DNA of 16,282 nt from Euryarchaeota archaeon UBA40 (GCA_002506875.1 DAYJ01000118.1:1-16282), one strand, 5' to 3'; numbered from the stretch's first letter, positions 1 to 7,153 are shown. The notes: generated by a model from the letters alone, not told the origin. A program made the numbers and translations.

Positions 1-318
1 CCTGCTCCTGCTGTGCAGGCCGTGGCACCACCGCCAGAAATCAACGTCCCACTGGAATTTAGTAACAGTGTATTTGCAAAAGTAATCAGCCAGAATGGGA
101 TTCAAGATGGCGCTGCCTTCCTTTCCTTTGCCGGAGGTTATGATGCGGATGGGAATGGCTATCTCCGACAAAGTGAGTTGGAGAGGGCCGCTTCTGAGTA
201 TGTGACTGGTGGGCACAATCAACCCGCTACATCGCCTGCATTCACAGATGAGCAACTGATTGCCAGCGGATGGACACAAGAACAGATTGATGCCGCACGA
301 GCGAGCGGTCAAATTTAG
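1..318 (+). CDS. C-terminal fragment of an EF-hand protein, probably exported (5' end outside window)
   Basis: The frame is open from base 1 (Pro-Ala-Pro-Ala...) to the TAG at 316-318, so this is the last 105 codons of a longer protein. It begins in a Pro/Ala-rich linker, which usually separates domains in extracellular or membrane-anchored proteins. One classic calcium-binding EF-hand loop, DADGNGYLRQSE, lies at codons 48-59 (bases 142-177), with acidic or amide ligands at loop positions 1, 3, 5 and 12. The tail carries a TDEQLIASGWTQEQID motif that I recall from C-termini of MGII secreted proteins; this is memory, not a search. A second EF-hand or a signal peptide would lie outside the window, so the overall function cannot be named. 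A GTG at 13 is in frame but unlikely to be a start because the frame and linker extend further upstream. Confidence 0.7.
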   Translation, partial: PAPAVQAVAPPPEINVPLEFSNSVFAKVISQNGIQDGAAFLSFAGGYDADGNGYLRQSELERAASEYVTGGHNQPATSPAFTDEQLIASGWTQEQIDAARASGQI

Positions 319-355
319 TCTTCTAGGGTCTCTTAGTAGCCTTCCCGCCTTCCCG

Positions 356-370
356 TGCCCTTAAGGGGCA
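356..370. repeat. Short perfect inverted repeat upstream of the thermosome gene
   Basis: TGCCC-TTAAG-GGGCA is a 5-bp inverted repeat with a 5-base centre. It lies between the stop of the EF-hand gene and the thermosome start, 37 bases before the ATG at 408. It could be an operator near the transcription start or a weak hairpin ending the upstream gene; nothing in the sequence decides. The gap 319-407 has no strong TATA element. The only A/T-rich run, near 310-317, overlaps the upstream stop codon. Confidence 0.3.
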
Positions 371-407
371 ATGCTTGGTCGGCGGGATGTCGGATGGAGC
401 GATAATC

Positions 408-2018
408 ATGCAGTCGGGACAGCAACCAATCTTCATTCTCAAAGAGGGGACGACCCGCAGTCGTGGTAAGACTGCACAGAGTAACAACATCGCAGCCGCT
501 AAGGCTGTGGCCGATGCGGTGCGTACGACGCTTGGCCCAAAAGGCATGGATAAGATGCTAGTTGATTCCATGGGTGATGTCATCATCACCAACGATGGAG
601 CTACAATTCTGAAGGAGATGGATATTGAACATCCAGCGGCCAAGATGATTATCGAGGTTGCTAAGACCCAGGAGGCACACTGTTTCGATGGAACAACATC
701 TGCAGTCGTACTTGCTGGAGAATTACTCAAGAGATCGGAGGATCTAATTGAGCAGAATGTTCACCCTACCATCATTTGTGAAGGGTTCAGGATTGCGGCT
801 GAGCGTTGCCTCGAACTGCTTGAAAATCACTCTATATCGGTAAGTCCAGAGATGCTCCATGAAGTAGCGAAGACGGCTCTTACCGGAAAGAGTGCGGGGG
901 CAGTCAAGGCCTTCCTCGCAGAGATTTGTGTGGATGCTGTTCTCAAGGTTGCCACGCAAGAGGATGGAGAGATAATGGTTAATCTCGACGATGTCAAGGT
1001 CGAGAAGAAACAAGGTGGTTCAATCAAGGATAGTACTCTTGTTGACGGGATTATTCTCGACAAGGAACGCGTCCATAGTGGAATGCCTCGCTCCATAAAT
1101 GGCGCCCAAGTCGCTCTCATCAACTCTGCAATTGAGGTCAAGAAGACCGAGGTTGATGCAAAGATTCAGATCACTGATCCGAATATGTTGGCTCAATTCC
1201 TCGATGAGGAAGAAGGTTATCTCAAGGGTCTCGTGGATACTATCCTTGCATCCGGTGCCAATGTAGTCATTTGTCAGAAGGGGATTGATGATCTGGCTCA
1301 ACATTACATGTCTAAGGCCGGCATCTTTGCAATTCGTCGCGCCAAGAAGTCGGATATGGAAGCTCTATCGAAGGCAACTGGTGGGCGAATAGTCACGAAT
1401 ATCGATGACTTAGGTGCAGATGATCTAGGCCGTTGTGACAAGGTCGAGGAACGCAAAATTGGTGAGTCAGACATGGTATTCCTTACTGGCTGTGATGAAG
1501 CAAAGAGTGTAAGTGTCCTTCTTCGCGGAGGAACTGATCACGTTGTGGATGAAATCCGTCGTGCTTTCGATGATGCAATCGGGGTTGTCAGCGTTGCCCA
1601 TGAGGATGGCGCGGTTTTGACCGGTGGTGGCAGTGTTCTTGCTGCGCTCAGTCGAGATTTGCGAACTTTCGCTGAAGGTGTAGGTGGACGTGAACAGATG
1701 GCGATTGAGGCATTCGCAGGTGCCCTAGAGGTCATTCCGCGAACACTTGCTGAGAATGCGGGGCTTGATCCTGTGAATACCATCATTGATGTCCGTAAAG
1801 CACACGCTGAAGGGAAGTCAACGTTTGGCGTGAATGTATTCGAAGGTGGGGTCATGGACATGAAGGATGCGAATGTTGTGGAGCCTGTCAGAGTGGTCGA
1901 GCAAGCGATTCAGAGTGCGACTGAGACCGCTACTATGATTCTGAGAATCGATGATGTAATCTCATCTAAGGGCGTCAGTCTCGGCCATGAGGGTATGATG
2001 GATGGAATGGACCTCTGA
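408..2018 (+). CDS. ths: Thermosome (group II chaperonin) subunit
   Basis: ATP-dependent cytosolic chaperonin subunit that builds the double-ring protein-folding chamber. The 536-residue length fits the family. Visible motifs are QPIFILKEGT at the N-terminus, the nucleotide-binding LGPKGMDK (42-49), NDGATIL (62-68) and DGTTS (94-98), a late TGGGS motif, and the conserved LAENAGLDP segment. The protein ends in a Gly/Met-rich tail (HEGMMDGMDL), as thermosomes usually do. I chose the ATG at 408 because GGAG (396-399) sits 8 bases before it and the family normally begins just ahead of the QPI motif. In-frame alternatives are ATG 387 and TTG 375, which lack a good binding site. Oddity: the usual Gly of GDGTT is Phe93. 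The gene stands alone between short intergenic gaps. Confidence 0.96.
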   Translation: MQSGQQPIFILKEGTTRSRGKTAQSNNIAAAKAVADAVRTTLGPKGMDKMLVDSMGDVIITNDGATILKEMDIEHPAAKMIIEVAKTQEAHCFDGTTSAVVLAGELLKRSEDLIEQNVHPTIICEGFRIAAERCLELLENHSISVSPEMLHEVAKTALTGKSAGAVKAFLAEICVDAVLKVATQEDGEIMVNLDDVKVEKKQGGSIKDSTLVDGIILDKERVHSGMPRSINGAQVALINSAIEVKKTEVDAKIQITDPNMLAQFLDEEEGYLKGLVDTILASGANVVICQKGIDDLAQHYMSKAGIFAIRRAKKSDMEALSKATGGRIVTNIDDLGADDLGRCDKVEERKIGESDMVFLTGCDEAKSVSVLLRGGTDHVVDEIRRAFDDAIGVVSVAHEDGAVLTGGGSVLAALSRDLRTFAEGVGGREQMAIEAFAGALEVIPRTLAENAGLDPVNTIIDVRKAHAEGKSTFGVNVFEGGVMDMKDANVVEPVRVVEQAIQSATETATMILRIDDVISSKGVSLGHEGMMDGMDL

Positions 2019-2026
2019 GCAGGTCC
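2009..2026 (+). terminator. Hairpin across the thermosome stop codon
   Basis: GGACCT (2009-2014) and AGGTCC (2021-2026) form a 6-bp perfect stem with a 6-base loop that contains the TGA stop. It could help end the transcript or protect the mRNA 3' end, but archaeal termination mostly relies on U-tracts and none follows here. The call is weak. Confidence 0.25.
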
Positions 2027-2034
2027 TTCACCGA

Positions 2035-2092
2035 ACCCTATCCCGCTATATTCAATAATCCCATTCTGTTGCTTTAGTTCATCTGATAGGGT
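2035..2092 (+). promoter_or_regulatory. Candidate promoter of the flavodoxin gene inside an 8-bp inverted repeat
   Basis: A TATA-like TATATT lies at 2047-2052, about 50 bases before the ATG at 2101, so a start of transcription near 2075 would be expected. It is enclosed by a perfect inverted repeat, ACCCTATC (2035-2042) and GATAGGGT (2085-2092). The right arm overlaps the likely ribosome binding site GGGTG (2089-2093). The left arm would be transcribed only by read-through from the thermosome gene, where pairing could hide the binding site. Alternatively the arms are two halves of a protein-binding site, or chance. Confidence 0.35.
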
Positions 2093-2100
2093 GCAAAGAT

Positions 2101-4353
2101 ATGTCAGATGATTTGGTTCAGTTTTTGACTGCTGGTGATCGCACTCTAAACATCTTATTTGGATCTCAAAGCGGGAATTCAGAGGATTTAGCCTCTAAGA
2201 TTGGAAAACAAGCCTCTTCCTATGGTTTGGAATCCACAGTCCATGATATGGGTGAGGTCGATGCTGCTGCTCTTTCTGGAATGAAGCGCGTTCTCATTGT
2301 CTGTTCTACATGGGGTGAAGGAGAGCAACCAGATAATGCAGAAGATCTCTGGAATGCTGCTAATGGAGACTCTGCTCCTAATTTGAGTTCAACAAACTTC
2401 TCGGTTTGTGCTCTAGGAGATACGAGCTATGAATTGTTTTGCGAATCCGGAAAGGAATGGGATAAGCGCTTTGAGGAATTAGGTGGCAAGAGGCTATTGG
2501 ATAGGGTCGACTGTGATGTCGATTATGACAAACCTGCAGCCAGTTGGGCTGAAATGGCCCTTCCTCGAATGGCTGCTGTAGATGGAGAAGGGCTATTTCA
2601 GGACGACAAAGTCGCATCTATCGCAGATTTCGTTTCATCAGGGGGTTCGTTACAAGCATCAGCTGCCCCTGCCCCTACATCAGATGATGCAGGTTCGAAG
2701 GCTGTAACTCAAGGAGGAAGCGATACTCAGGTTTTCATGCATGAAGGTGATCGTTCGTTACACATTCTATTCGGTTCACAGAGTGGTAATGCTGAGGGTT
2801 TGGCTGCAAAGATTGGCAAGCGTGCCTCTGCATATGGCCTAGACGCTAACGTGCACGATATGGATGGATTCGATGTGTCCACTCTATCAGGGATGTCTCG
2901 AGTCCTGATTGTTTGTTCTACATGGGGTGAGGGTGAGCAGCCTGACAATGCTGAGGCACTCTGGGTCGCTGCGAATTCGGATGGCGCCCCATCTCTTGGT
3001 CATACTCATTTCAGTGTCTGTGCACTTGGAGATACGAGTTACGAACTCTTTTGTGAGTCTGGTAAGGAATGGGATAAGCGCTTTGAGGATCTAGGAGGTA
3101 CACGTTTAGTCGACCGTATTGATTGTGACGTGGATTACGACGCACCTTCAGCAATCTGGACTGAATCGGTTCTTGCTCACATGGCTGCAGTGGATGGAAA
3201 TGGCACCTTCCAAGCAGAGATGGTTGAACTCATCATAGAGGAGCTCCAAGGTGGCGAAGATGTCGCCGTTGACGGAGATGACGGTTTTGTCATCCCTAAT
3301 CTTGAGTCAGAAGAACTCCAAGTCAATGTCCAAGTATTCCGTTACGATTGCATGGATGGGGAACGTGGCACCGATGAATGGGCATGCGTTCTACCGGGGA
3401 ATATGTCAGTTCTTCAGGTGCTTAGAACGATGAAAGCAACAGAAGATGGATCTCTTACTTTCCGAGATGGGCCAGCAAATGACCCGTGCACAGTAATTTC
3501 AGTCAATGGACGTAATGTTCTACCTGGTCTGACTAAGATTTCTGATATCGCATCTTCAGTTAATGGCTCTTGGAAGATAGTCATTGAACCGCTTCCTGGC
3601 GGAGAGGTGATTCGAGATCTTGTGGTCGATCTTTCTATCCATGATATTCGGCGTTCATCTCTCAAACCTTGGTTCCATGGTGCTACTCGAGATGGCAGAG
3701 AGTTCTCTCAAGGAGTCATTGGTTCCTTGGCTTCGAGTGAGGCTACCGAAATACACTCGATTCGTGACTTTACTAGTTCTATTCTCGTGGATTCTTTTTC
3801 AGATGTCATGCCCTACAATCCATCATACGTTGGCCCATCTAACATTATCTCAATGTGGTCTAGGGTTACGGATCCACGTACCTCTGAGGCGAATCGGGCT
3901 GAACACATGTCTTCGCTTTCATCTATGGGTGGAATAAAGGCTGAAACAGACCTTTCATCGATTTCAAGAAATGGCCAACTAGGGATGAGAATCTCAAGTC
4001 ACATGCTTGATGCAAAAACATCAGTTTTGAGAGATGGTGCTTTTTCTGATTCGCGTCATGGCAAGCATGTCTGGTGGTATTGTTGGAGTGTCAAAATGAG
4101 TGGCAAGGTGAATGATGCTGTAATTTACCGGCAGGTATTGGGTCCAATCGGATTGATTGGCAACTTGTTTTCGGGAATATCTGCTAGGATGATTCTCGGA
4201 TTCACTCGAACTGGTGGGCGCGTCTTCAATGGCCTTCTAGGTATGGTGGCTCCACCCGCTGGAGTGGGTAAGATGCCGAAACAATTCAACACGCCGGTCA
4301 AAAATCATCACGAGGTTGTCGCGATTTACAATGAGATTGGGAGTGGTTTCTGA
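2101..4353 (+). CDS. Tandem double flavodoxin fused to a cysteine-depleted SdhB-like (fumarate reductase/succinate dehydrogenase iron-sulfur subunit) domain
   Basis: This 750-residue protein has four parts. Residues 16-166 and 220-370 are two CysJ-type flavodoxin domains, each with the FMN phosphate loop GSQSGN (21-26, 225-230), STWGEGEQPDN (from 69 and 273) and ALGDTSYELF (104-113, 308-317). An Ala/Pro/Ser linker (about 185-215) separates them. FMN binding looks intact, but no FAD/NADPH reductase domain follows. Residues 407-520 resemble the [2Fe-2S] domain of SdhB (SLTFR, VNGRN, PLPGGEVIRDLVVD, SLKPWF), with one of four cysteines left (C463). Residues 550-640 match the second SdhB domain (YVGP, then DPR). 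There the CxxCxxCxxxCP box reads SILVDSFSDVMP (560-571), and the later cysteines at 614, 620 and 624 are A, S and N. The C-terminal 110 residues resemble SdhB tails. The domain calls are by eye. The next gene overlaps by one base. Role unknown; a flavin-based electron carrier or scaffold is my inference. Confidence 0.85.
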   Translation: MSDDLVQFLTAGDRTLNILFGSQSGNSEDLASKIGKQASSYGLESTVHDMGEVDAAALSGMKRVLIVCSTWGEGEQPDNAEDLWNAANGDSAPNLSSTNFSVCALGDTSYELFCESGKEWDKRFEELGGKRLLDRVDCDVDYDKPAASWAEMALPRMAAVDGEGLFQDDKVASIADFVSSGGSLQASAAPAPTSDDAGSKAVTQGGSDTQVFMHEGDRSLHILFGSQSGNAEGLAAKIGKRASAYGLDANVHDMDGFDVSTLSGMSRVLIVCSTWGEGEQPDNAEALWVAANSDGAPSLGHTHFSVCALGDTSYELFCESGKEWDKRFEDLGGTRLVDRIDCDVDYDAPSAIWTESVLAHMAAVDGNGTFQAEMVELIIEELQGGEDVAVDGDDGFVIPNLESEELQVNVQVFRYDCMDGERGTDEWACVLPGNMSVLQVLRTMKATEDGSLTFRDGPANDPCTVISVNGRNVLPGLTKISDIASSVNGSWKIVIEPLPGGEVIRDLVVDLSIHDIRRSSLKPWFHGATRDGREFSQGVIGSLASSEATEIHSIRDFTSSILVDSFSDVMPYNPSYVGPSNIISMWSRVTDPRTSEANRAEHMSSLSSMGGIKAETDLSSISRNGQLGMRISSHMLDAKTSVLRDGAFSDSRHGKHVWWYCWSVKMSGKVNDAVIYRQVLGPIGLIGNLFSGISARMILGFTRTGGRVFNGLLGMVAPPAGVGKMPKQFNTPVKNHHEVVAIYNEIGSGF

Positions 4354-5213
4354 TGGCTAGTACCTATGCATACCATCCTGGAAACGTAGCTCACAGTAGC
4401 GCCATGGAAATCGAGGATACTATCCCATTGATTGCCCGCTCACTTGGAATTGATCTCATACCTCTTGATGGTGCCACTAGTTGTGGTGCAGGAATAATCC
4501 GTCAAGCAAACCGTCGTTTACAATTAACATTGAATGCTAGGACATTCGCAATGGCAGAGGCATTAGGGTTGGAAATTCTGACACCTTGTGCAGCGACTGC
4601 AGGTAACTTGTGTGAGGATTTGGATGAACTCCGCCGTAACCCCGATTTGCTCGCAGACGTCAATCGTACATTGGATTCCACATGTGATATGCAGTTTTCA
4701 GGTGGCACGGAAGTCCGACACCTCATGCATGTAATAGTCGAAGATATCGGCTTGGAAAAGCTCGAGGAGAAGGTAGTCAATCCTCTTGATTTCAAGATCT
4801 CAGGCTACTATGGGCCGAATATCCAACGCAAAGGAGCATGTGGATTAGATGACGTATTCCTTCCAAATTATCTTGAAAATGTGATAGATGCGGTTGGAGG
4901 GACTCCAATCTCTCTAGATAGTAGGACTCAGAGTGTGGGTGTCCCCAGTTTGCTTTCTGAGGAATCTACTGCATTGAAACAAGCGGCTGGAGTCCTTTCC
5001 GAGGCAGTTGATGAGGGTGCCGAATTACTCGTCAGTATCTGCAACCTTTCTCACGCGGTCCTAGATGTGTACCAAGTCAAGGCATCAAGAATCAGTGGCC
5101 TAGAGACTCGTATTCCAGTTATTCATTTCACTGACATGCTGGCTTATTCTTTTGGCCACTTGAATACGCGTCTCGCCCAACTTCGGACCAGGGTCAAGGT
5201 CATCGGGTCATGA
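4353..5213 (+). CDS. HdrB/SdhE-like protein with two degenerate CCG domains
   Basis: The 286-residue length and layout match HdrB, SdhE or the C-terminal half of TfrB, whose two CCG domains bind non-cubane [4Fe-4S] clusters through ten cysteines. Family landmarks are clear: YAYHPG (5-10), SCGAG (43-47), LNAR (60-63), TPCAAT (77-82), VRHLMHVIVEDIG (121-133), GYYG (151-154), ICNLSH (229-234) and PVIHFTDML (255-263). By my alignment the usual cysteines are N11, S43, C44, C79 and T82 in the first domain, and P155 or a neighbour, S194, V195, C230 and S233 in the second, so only three of ten remain. The ATG shares its A with the upstream stop (TGATG), and GGAG lies 9 bases before it. It therefore probably acts with the flavodoxin-SdhB protein, perhaps as its docking or membrane-anchoring subunit. 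No membrane helix is evident. Confidence 0.82.
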   Translation: MASTYAYHPGNVAHSSAMEIEDTIPLIARSLGIDLIPLDGATSCGAGIIRQANRRLQLTLNARTFAMAEALGLEILTPCAATAGNLCEDLDELRRNPDLLADVNRTLDSTCDMQFSGGTEVRHLMHVIVEDIGLEKLEEKVVNPLDFKISGYYGPNIQRKGACGLDDVFLPNYLENVIDAVGGTPISLDSRTQSVGVPSLLSEESTALKQAAGVLSEAVDEGAELLVSICNLSHAVLDVYQVKASRISGLETRIPVIHFTDMLAYSFGHLNTRLAQLRTRVKVIGS

Positions 5214-5216
5214 ATA

Positions 5217-7010
5217 TCAGGCCTTGTCGCCACCTGAGTCCTTAGTCCATGCTTCCAATCCGCTTTGACCTTGAGGTCGCCGTTGTTCGAGAGGGATATC
5301 GACTAGCGTGTTCTTTTCAGGCGCGTCAGTTACTTCGTTGACCGGCGTTTCATCTACTGTTTCTATTGTCCGTGTTAATCGAACACGCTCATCAAGAACA
5401 AATTGTTCGGCTTTGCCTACTCCTTCTTCCATTTTCACTTCAAATGGATCAAGTTGAGCGAGGTCTGGGCTGAAGCTCCGCCTCCTCCTCCGAACTCGTT
5501 GGATTGCAATCAACATCCGTTCCTCTCTTCGATGGGCTGATGCTTGTGTACCTTCGTCGCGTGTACCTTCTGCAATTAGGACATACACCTTACCCTCGTC
5601 TTGACGCCCCGTCCGCCCCCTCCGCTGTATCGTTCGGATTTCACTTCCAACTGGCTCATAGAACAGCACTAGATCTGCACGGGGTATGTCTAGACCTTCT
5701 TCTCCAACGGAGGTGGCGACAAGAACATTGTATTCACCCGACCTGAATGAGTCTAAGCGTGCAATCTGTTCGGCCTGATTCATCCCTGACTGTCCAGCAC
5801 GATCTGTTTGTCCGATGAAGGGCGTGACTCGAACTCCTGGCAGGTCCTCCAGATGACCGACTATGGCCGATACCGTGTCTCGGTAGTTTGCGAATACGAT
5901 AGTTCTCCCATCAGGGTTACGTCGTACTTCATCGCGCACCACACGGCGTGTGAAGGATACCTTACTGTGAATCTCTTCCATTGAATCTAATCGGTCGGAG
6001 AGGAAGCGAATTCGTTGATCTGAAATGAATTCGTTAATTGATCGTGCTTCTTTCCCTCTCGTGTCTGCGCGACTCTTCATTCGACTCAGAGATTCACGAG
6101 CAGCCGCAACGCCTTGAGAAACTAGCAGATTGCTTAGTGTTAGTAGGCGGATAGATACACCGATATCTGCCGCGCTCCTGTACGCAATTCTTTCTTCTCT
6201 AGCAATAGCGGCTTGTACCCTGCGCATTGCTTCGTTCAATCCTCCCACGGTGATTGTTCCACTTCGGACATAATGCCCCAATCGCCGTTCCCTCTGTACT
6301 ATGGTTTCCAACCACCCCTCTAGGGGCCTTGCGAGATCTTTGAGTTCCTGCGGAACAGGGACTTTGATTTCCTCAACCTCAAGATTCGATGCATATGGCT
6401 GCAACATCGTTTCTGTCGATCCACGTGCATGTATCCCTGAGAGATGAAGTCGTTCACATACTTCCTCTACTCCGGCTTCGTTCCATCCAGGAGATGCTGT
6501 TGCTCCGAGAATCAGAGCATCAGGGTTCGCAGCCATCAGTAGGTCGCCTAGTTGCGCTACAGCAGCATTACCTGTGGCACGATGCGCCTCATCGACTACA
6601 AGGAGTGTGATATCGGATAAGTCCAATGTACCTTTCATGGCATCGTTTCGAACCACTTGAGGTGTTGCCACAATAATTCGATTCAGGGCCCATTCATCTT
6701 TGCGCTTTGCAGGAGGCGTTGCTCCTGTAAGACGGGCTACTCTATCTTCATCGCTTATGGCTAGGATTCGTTCTAAGCCTCGATGTTGTTGATCCACTAG
6801 GGCATTCGTAGGTGCGACAAGGATGATTCTCCCCTCTTTAGTTCGGAGCCTTTCTGCAATCGCCATCCACTGAACTGCTGTCTTTCCCATTCCAGTTGGG
6901 AGGACGAGAAGTGTAGAGGTTGACAAGCATGCGTTGACGGCTTCTAGCTGGTAAGCACGTGCCTCTACTGCTTCATCCTGAAGGAATGGGTGCAGAACCA
7001 TCGGCGACAT
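5217..7010 (-). CDS. Hef/FANCM/Mph1-like superfamily 2 helicase, helicase part only
   Basis: This is a 597-residue ATP-dependent DNA helicase or translocase of the family that acts on stalled or branched replication forks. Motifs in order are I LPTGMGKT (37-44), Ia VAPTNAL (65-71), Ib ATPQVV (115-120), II DEAH (140-143), III ATASPG (170-175), IV TIVFANYRD (370-378), V ATSVGEEGLD (432-441), and VI QRRGRTGR (462-469). The roughly 190-residue helical stretch between the two RecA domains fits the Hef insert. Full-length euryarchaeal Hef has a C-terminal XPF-type nuclease and HhH domains. Here motif VI is followed by a basic run, RRRRR (507-511), and an acidic, probably disordered tail, with no nuclease motif. 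GGAGG about 12 bases upstream supports the start at 7010; Met4 is an alternative. It is convergent with the preceding pair, with 3 bp between stop codons. Confidence 0.92.
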   Translation of the reverse strand: MSPMVLHPFLQDEAVEARAYQLEAVNACLSTSTLLVLPTGMGKTAVQWMAIAERLRTKEGRIILVAPTNALVDQQHRGLERILAISDEDRVARLTGATPPAKRKDEWALNRIIVATPQVVRNDAMKGTLDLSDITLLVVDEAHRATGNAAVAQLGDLLMAANPDALILGATASPGWNEAGVEEVCERLHLSGIHARGSTETMLQPYASNLEVEEIKVPVPQELKDLARPLEGWLETIVQRERRLGHYVRSGTITVGGLNEAMRRVQAAIAREERIAYRSAADIGVSIRLLTLSNLLVSQGVAAARESLSRMKSRADTRGKEARSINEFISDQRIRFLSDRLDSMEEIHSKVSFTRRVVRDEVRRNPDGRTIVFANYRDTVSAIVGHLEDLPGVRVTPFIGQTDRAGQSGMNQAEQIARLDSFRSGEYNVLVATSVGEEGLDIPRADLVLFYEPVGSEIRTIQRRGRTGRQDEGKVYVLIAEGTRDEGTQASAHRREERMLIAIQRVRRRRRSFSPDLAQLDPFEVKMEEGVGKAEQFVLDERVRLTRTIETVDETPVNEVTDAPEKNTLVDIPLEQRRPQGQSGLEAWTKDSGGDKA

Positions 7011-7060
7011 GGAACCATCCTTCCTCCGTCAGGGTTGAAAATGGTTCCATCTACTAATGA

Positions 7061-7072
7061 GGCATATTTCGG
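7061..7072 (-). promoter_or_regulatory. Candidate promoter of the helicase gene
   Basis: Read on the minus strand, the sequence is CCGAAATATGCC. It combines a purine-rich BRE-like CGAAA with a TATA-like AAATATG. Transcription would begin about 25 bases downstream, leaving a leader of roughly 25-35 bases before the ATG at 7010, which carries the GGAGG binding site. The call rests on composition and position only. Confidence 0.35.
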
Positions 7073-7112
7073 GGCGGCGTGCATCGAAGATAACCCGATT
7101 CAAAGTCGAACC

Positions 7113-7122
7113 GTTGATATAC
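7113..7122 (+). promoter_or_regulatory. Candidate promoter of the ribosomal-protein operon
   Basis: GTTGATATAC is the most TATA-like stretch before uL3 on the plus strand, in otherwise GC-rich DNA, and CGAAC lies just upstream as a possible BRE. A start about 25-30 bases downstream (7142-7150) would place the inverted repeat 7154-7240 at the very 5' end of the transcript. Low certainty. Confidence 0.3.
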
Positions 7123-7153
7123 TCGACTGAGGTCGGAGGGCTGCTCAGTACGC

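Noticed and set aside
375..407. Longer thermosome N-terminus from TTG 375 or ATG 387
   Set aside because: No good ribosome binding site precedes them, whereas ATG 408 has GGAG at 8 bases and gives the usual family N-terminus. ATG 387 cannot be fully excluded.
323..730. Minus-strand open frame of 135 codons across the thermosome 5' end
   Set aside because: Antisense to a conserved gene; its composition reflects the opposite strand and no family motif is visible.
4339..4360. Possible frameshift splitting a single TfrB-like fusion (SdhB-like plus CCG) into two genes
   Set aside because: The junction is a clean TGATG with GGAG 9 bases before the ATG. The second protein begins at the normal HdrB-family N-terminus, so two genes are more likely than a broken one.
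2101..5213. Reading the flavodoxin/SdhB-like pair as decaying pseudogenes
   Set aside because: Both frames are long and uninterrupted, family motifs outside the cysteines are well kept, and the FMN loops are intact, which argues for function.
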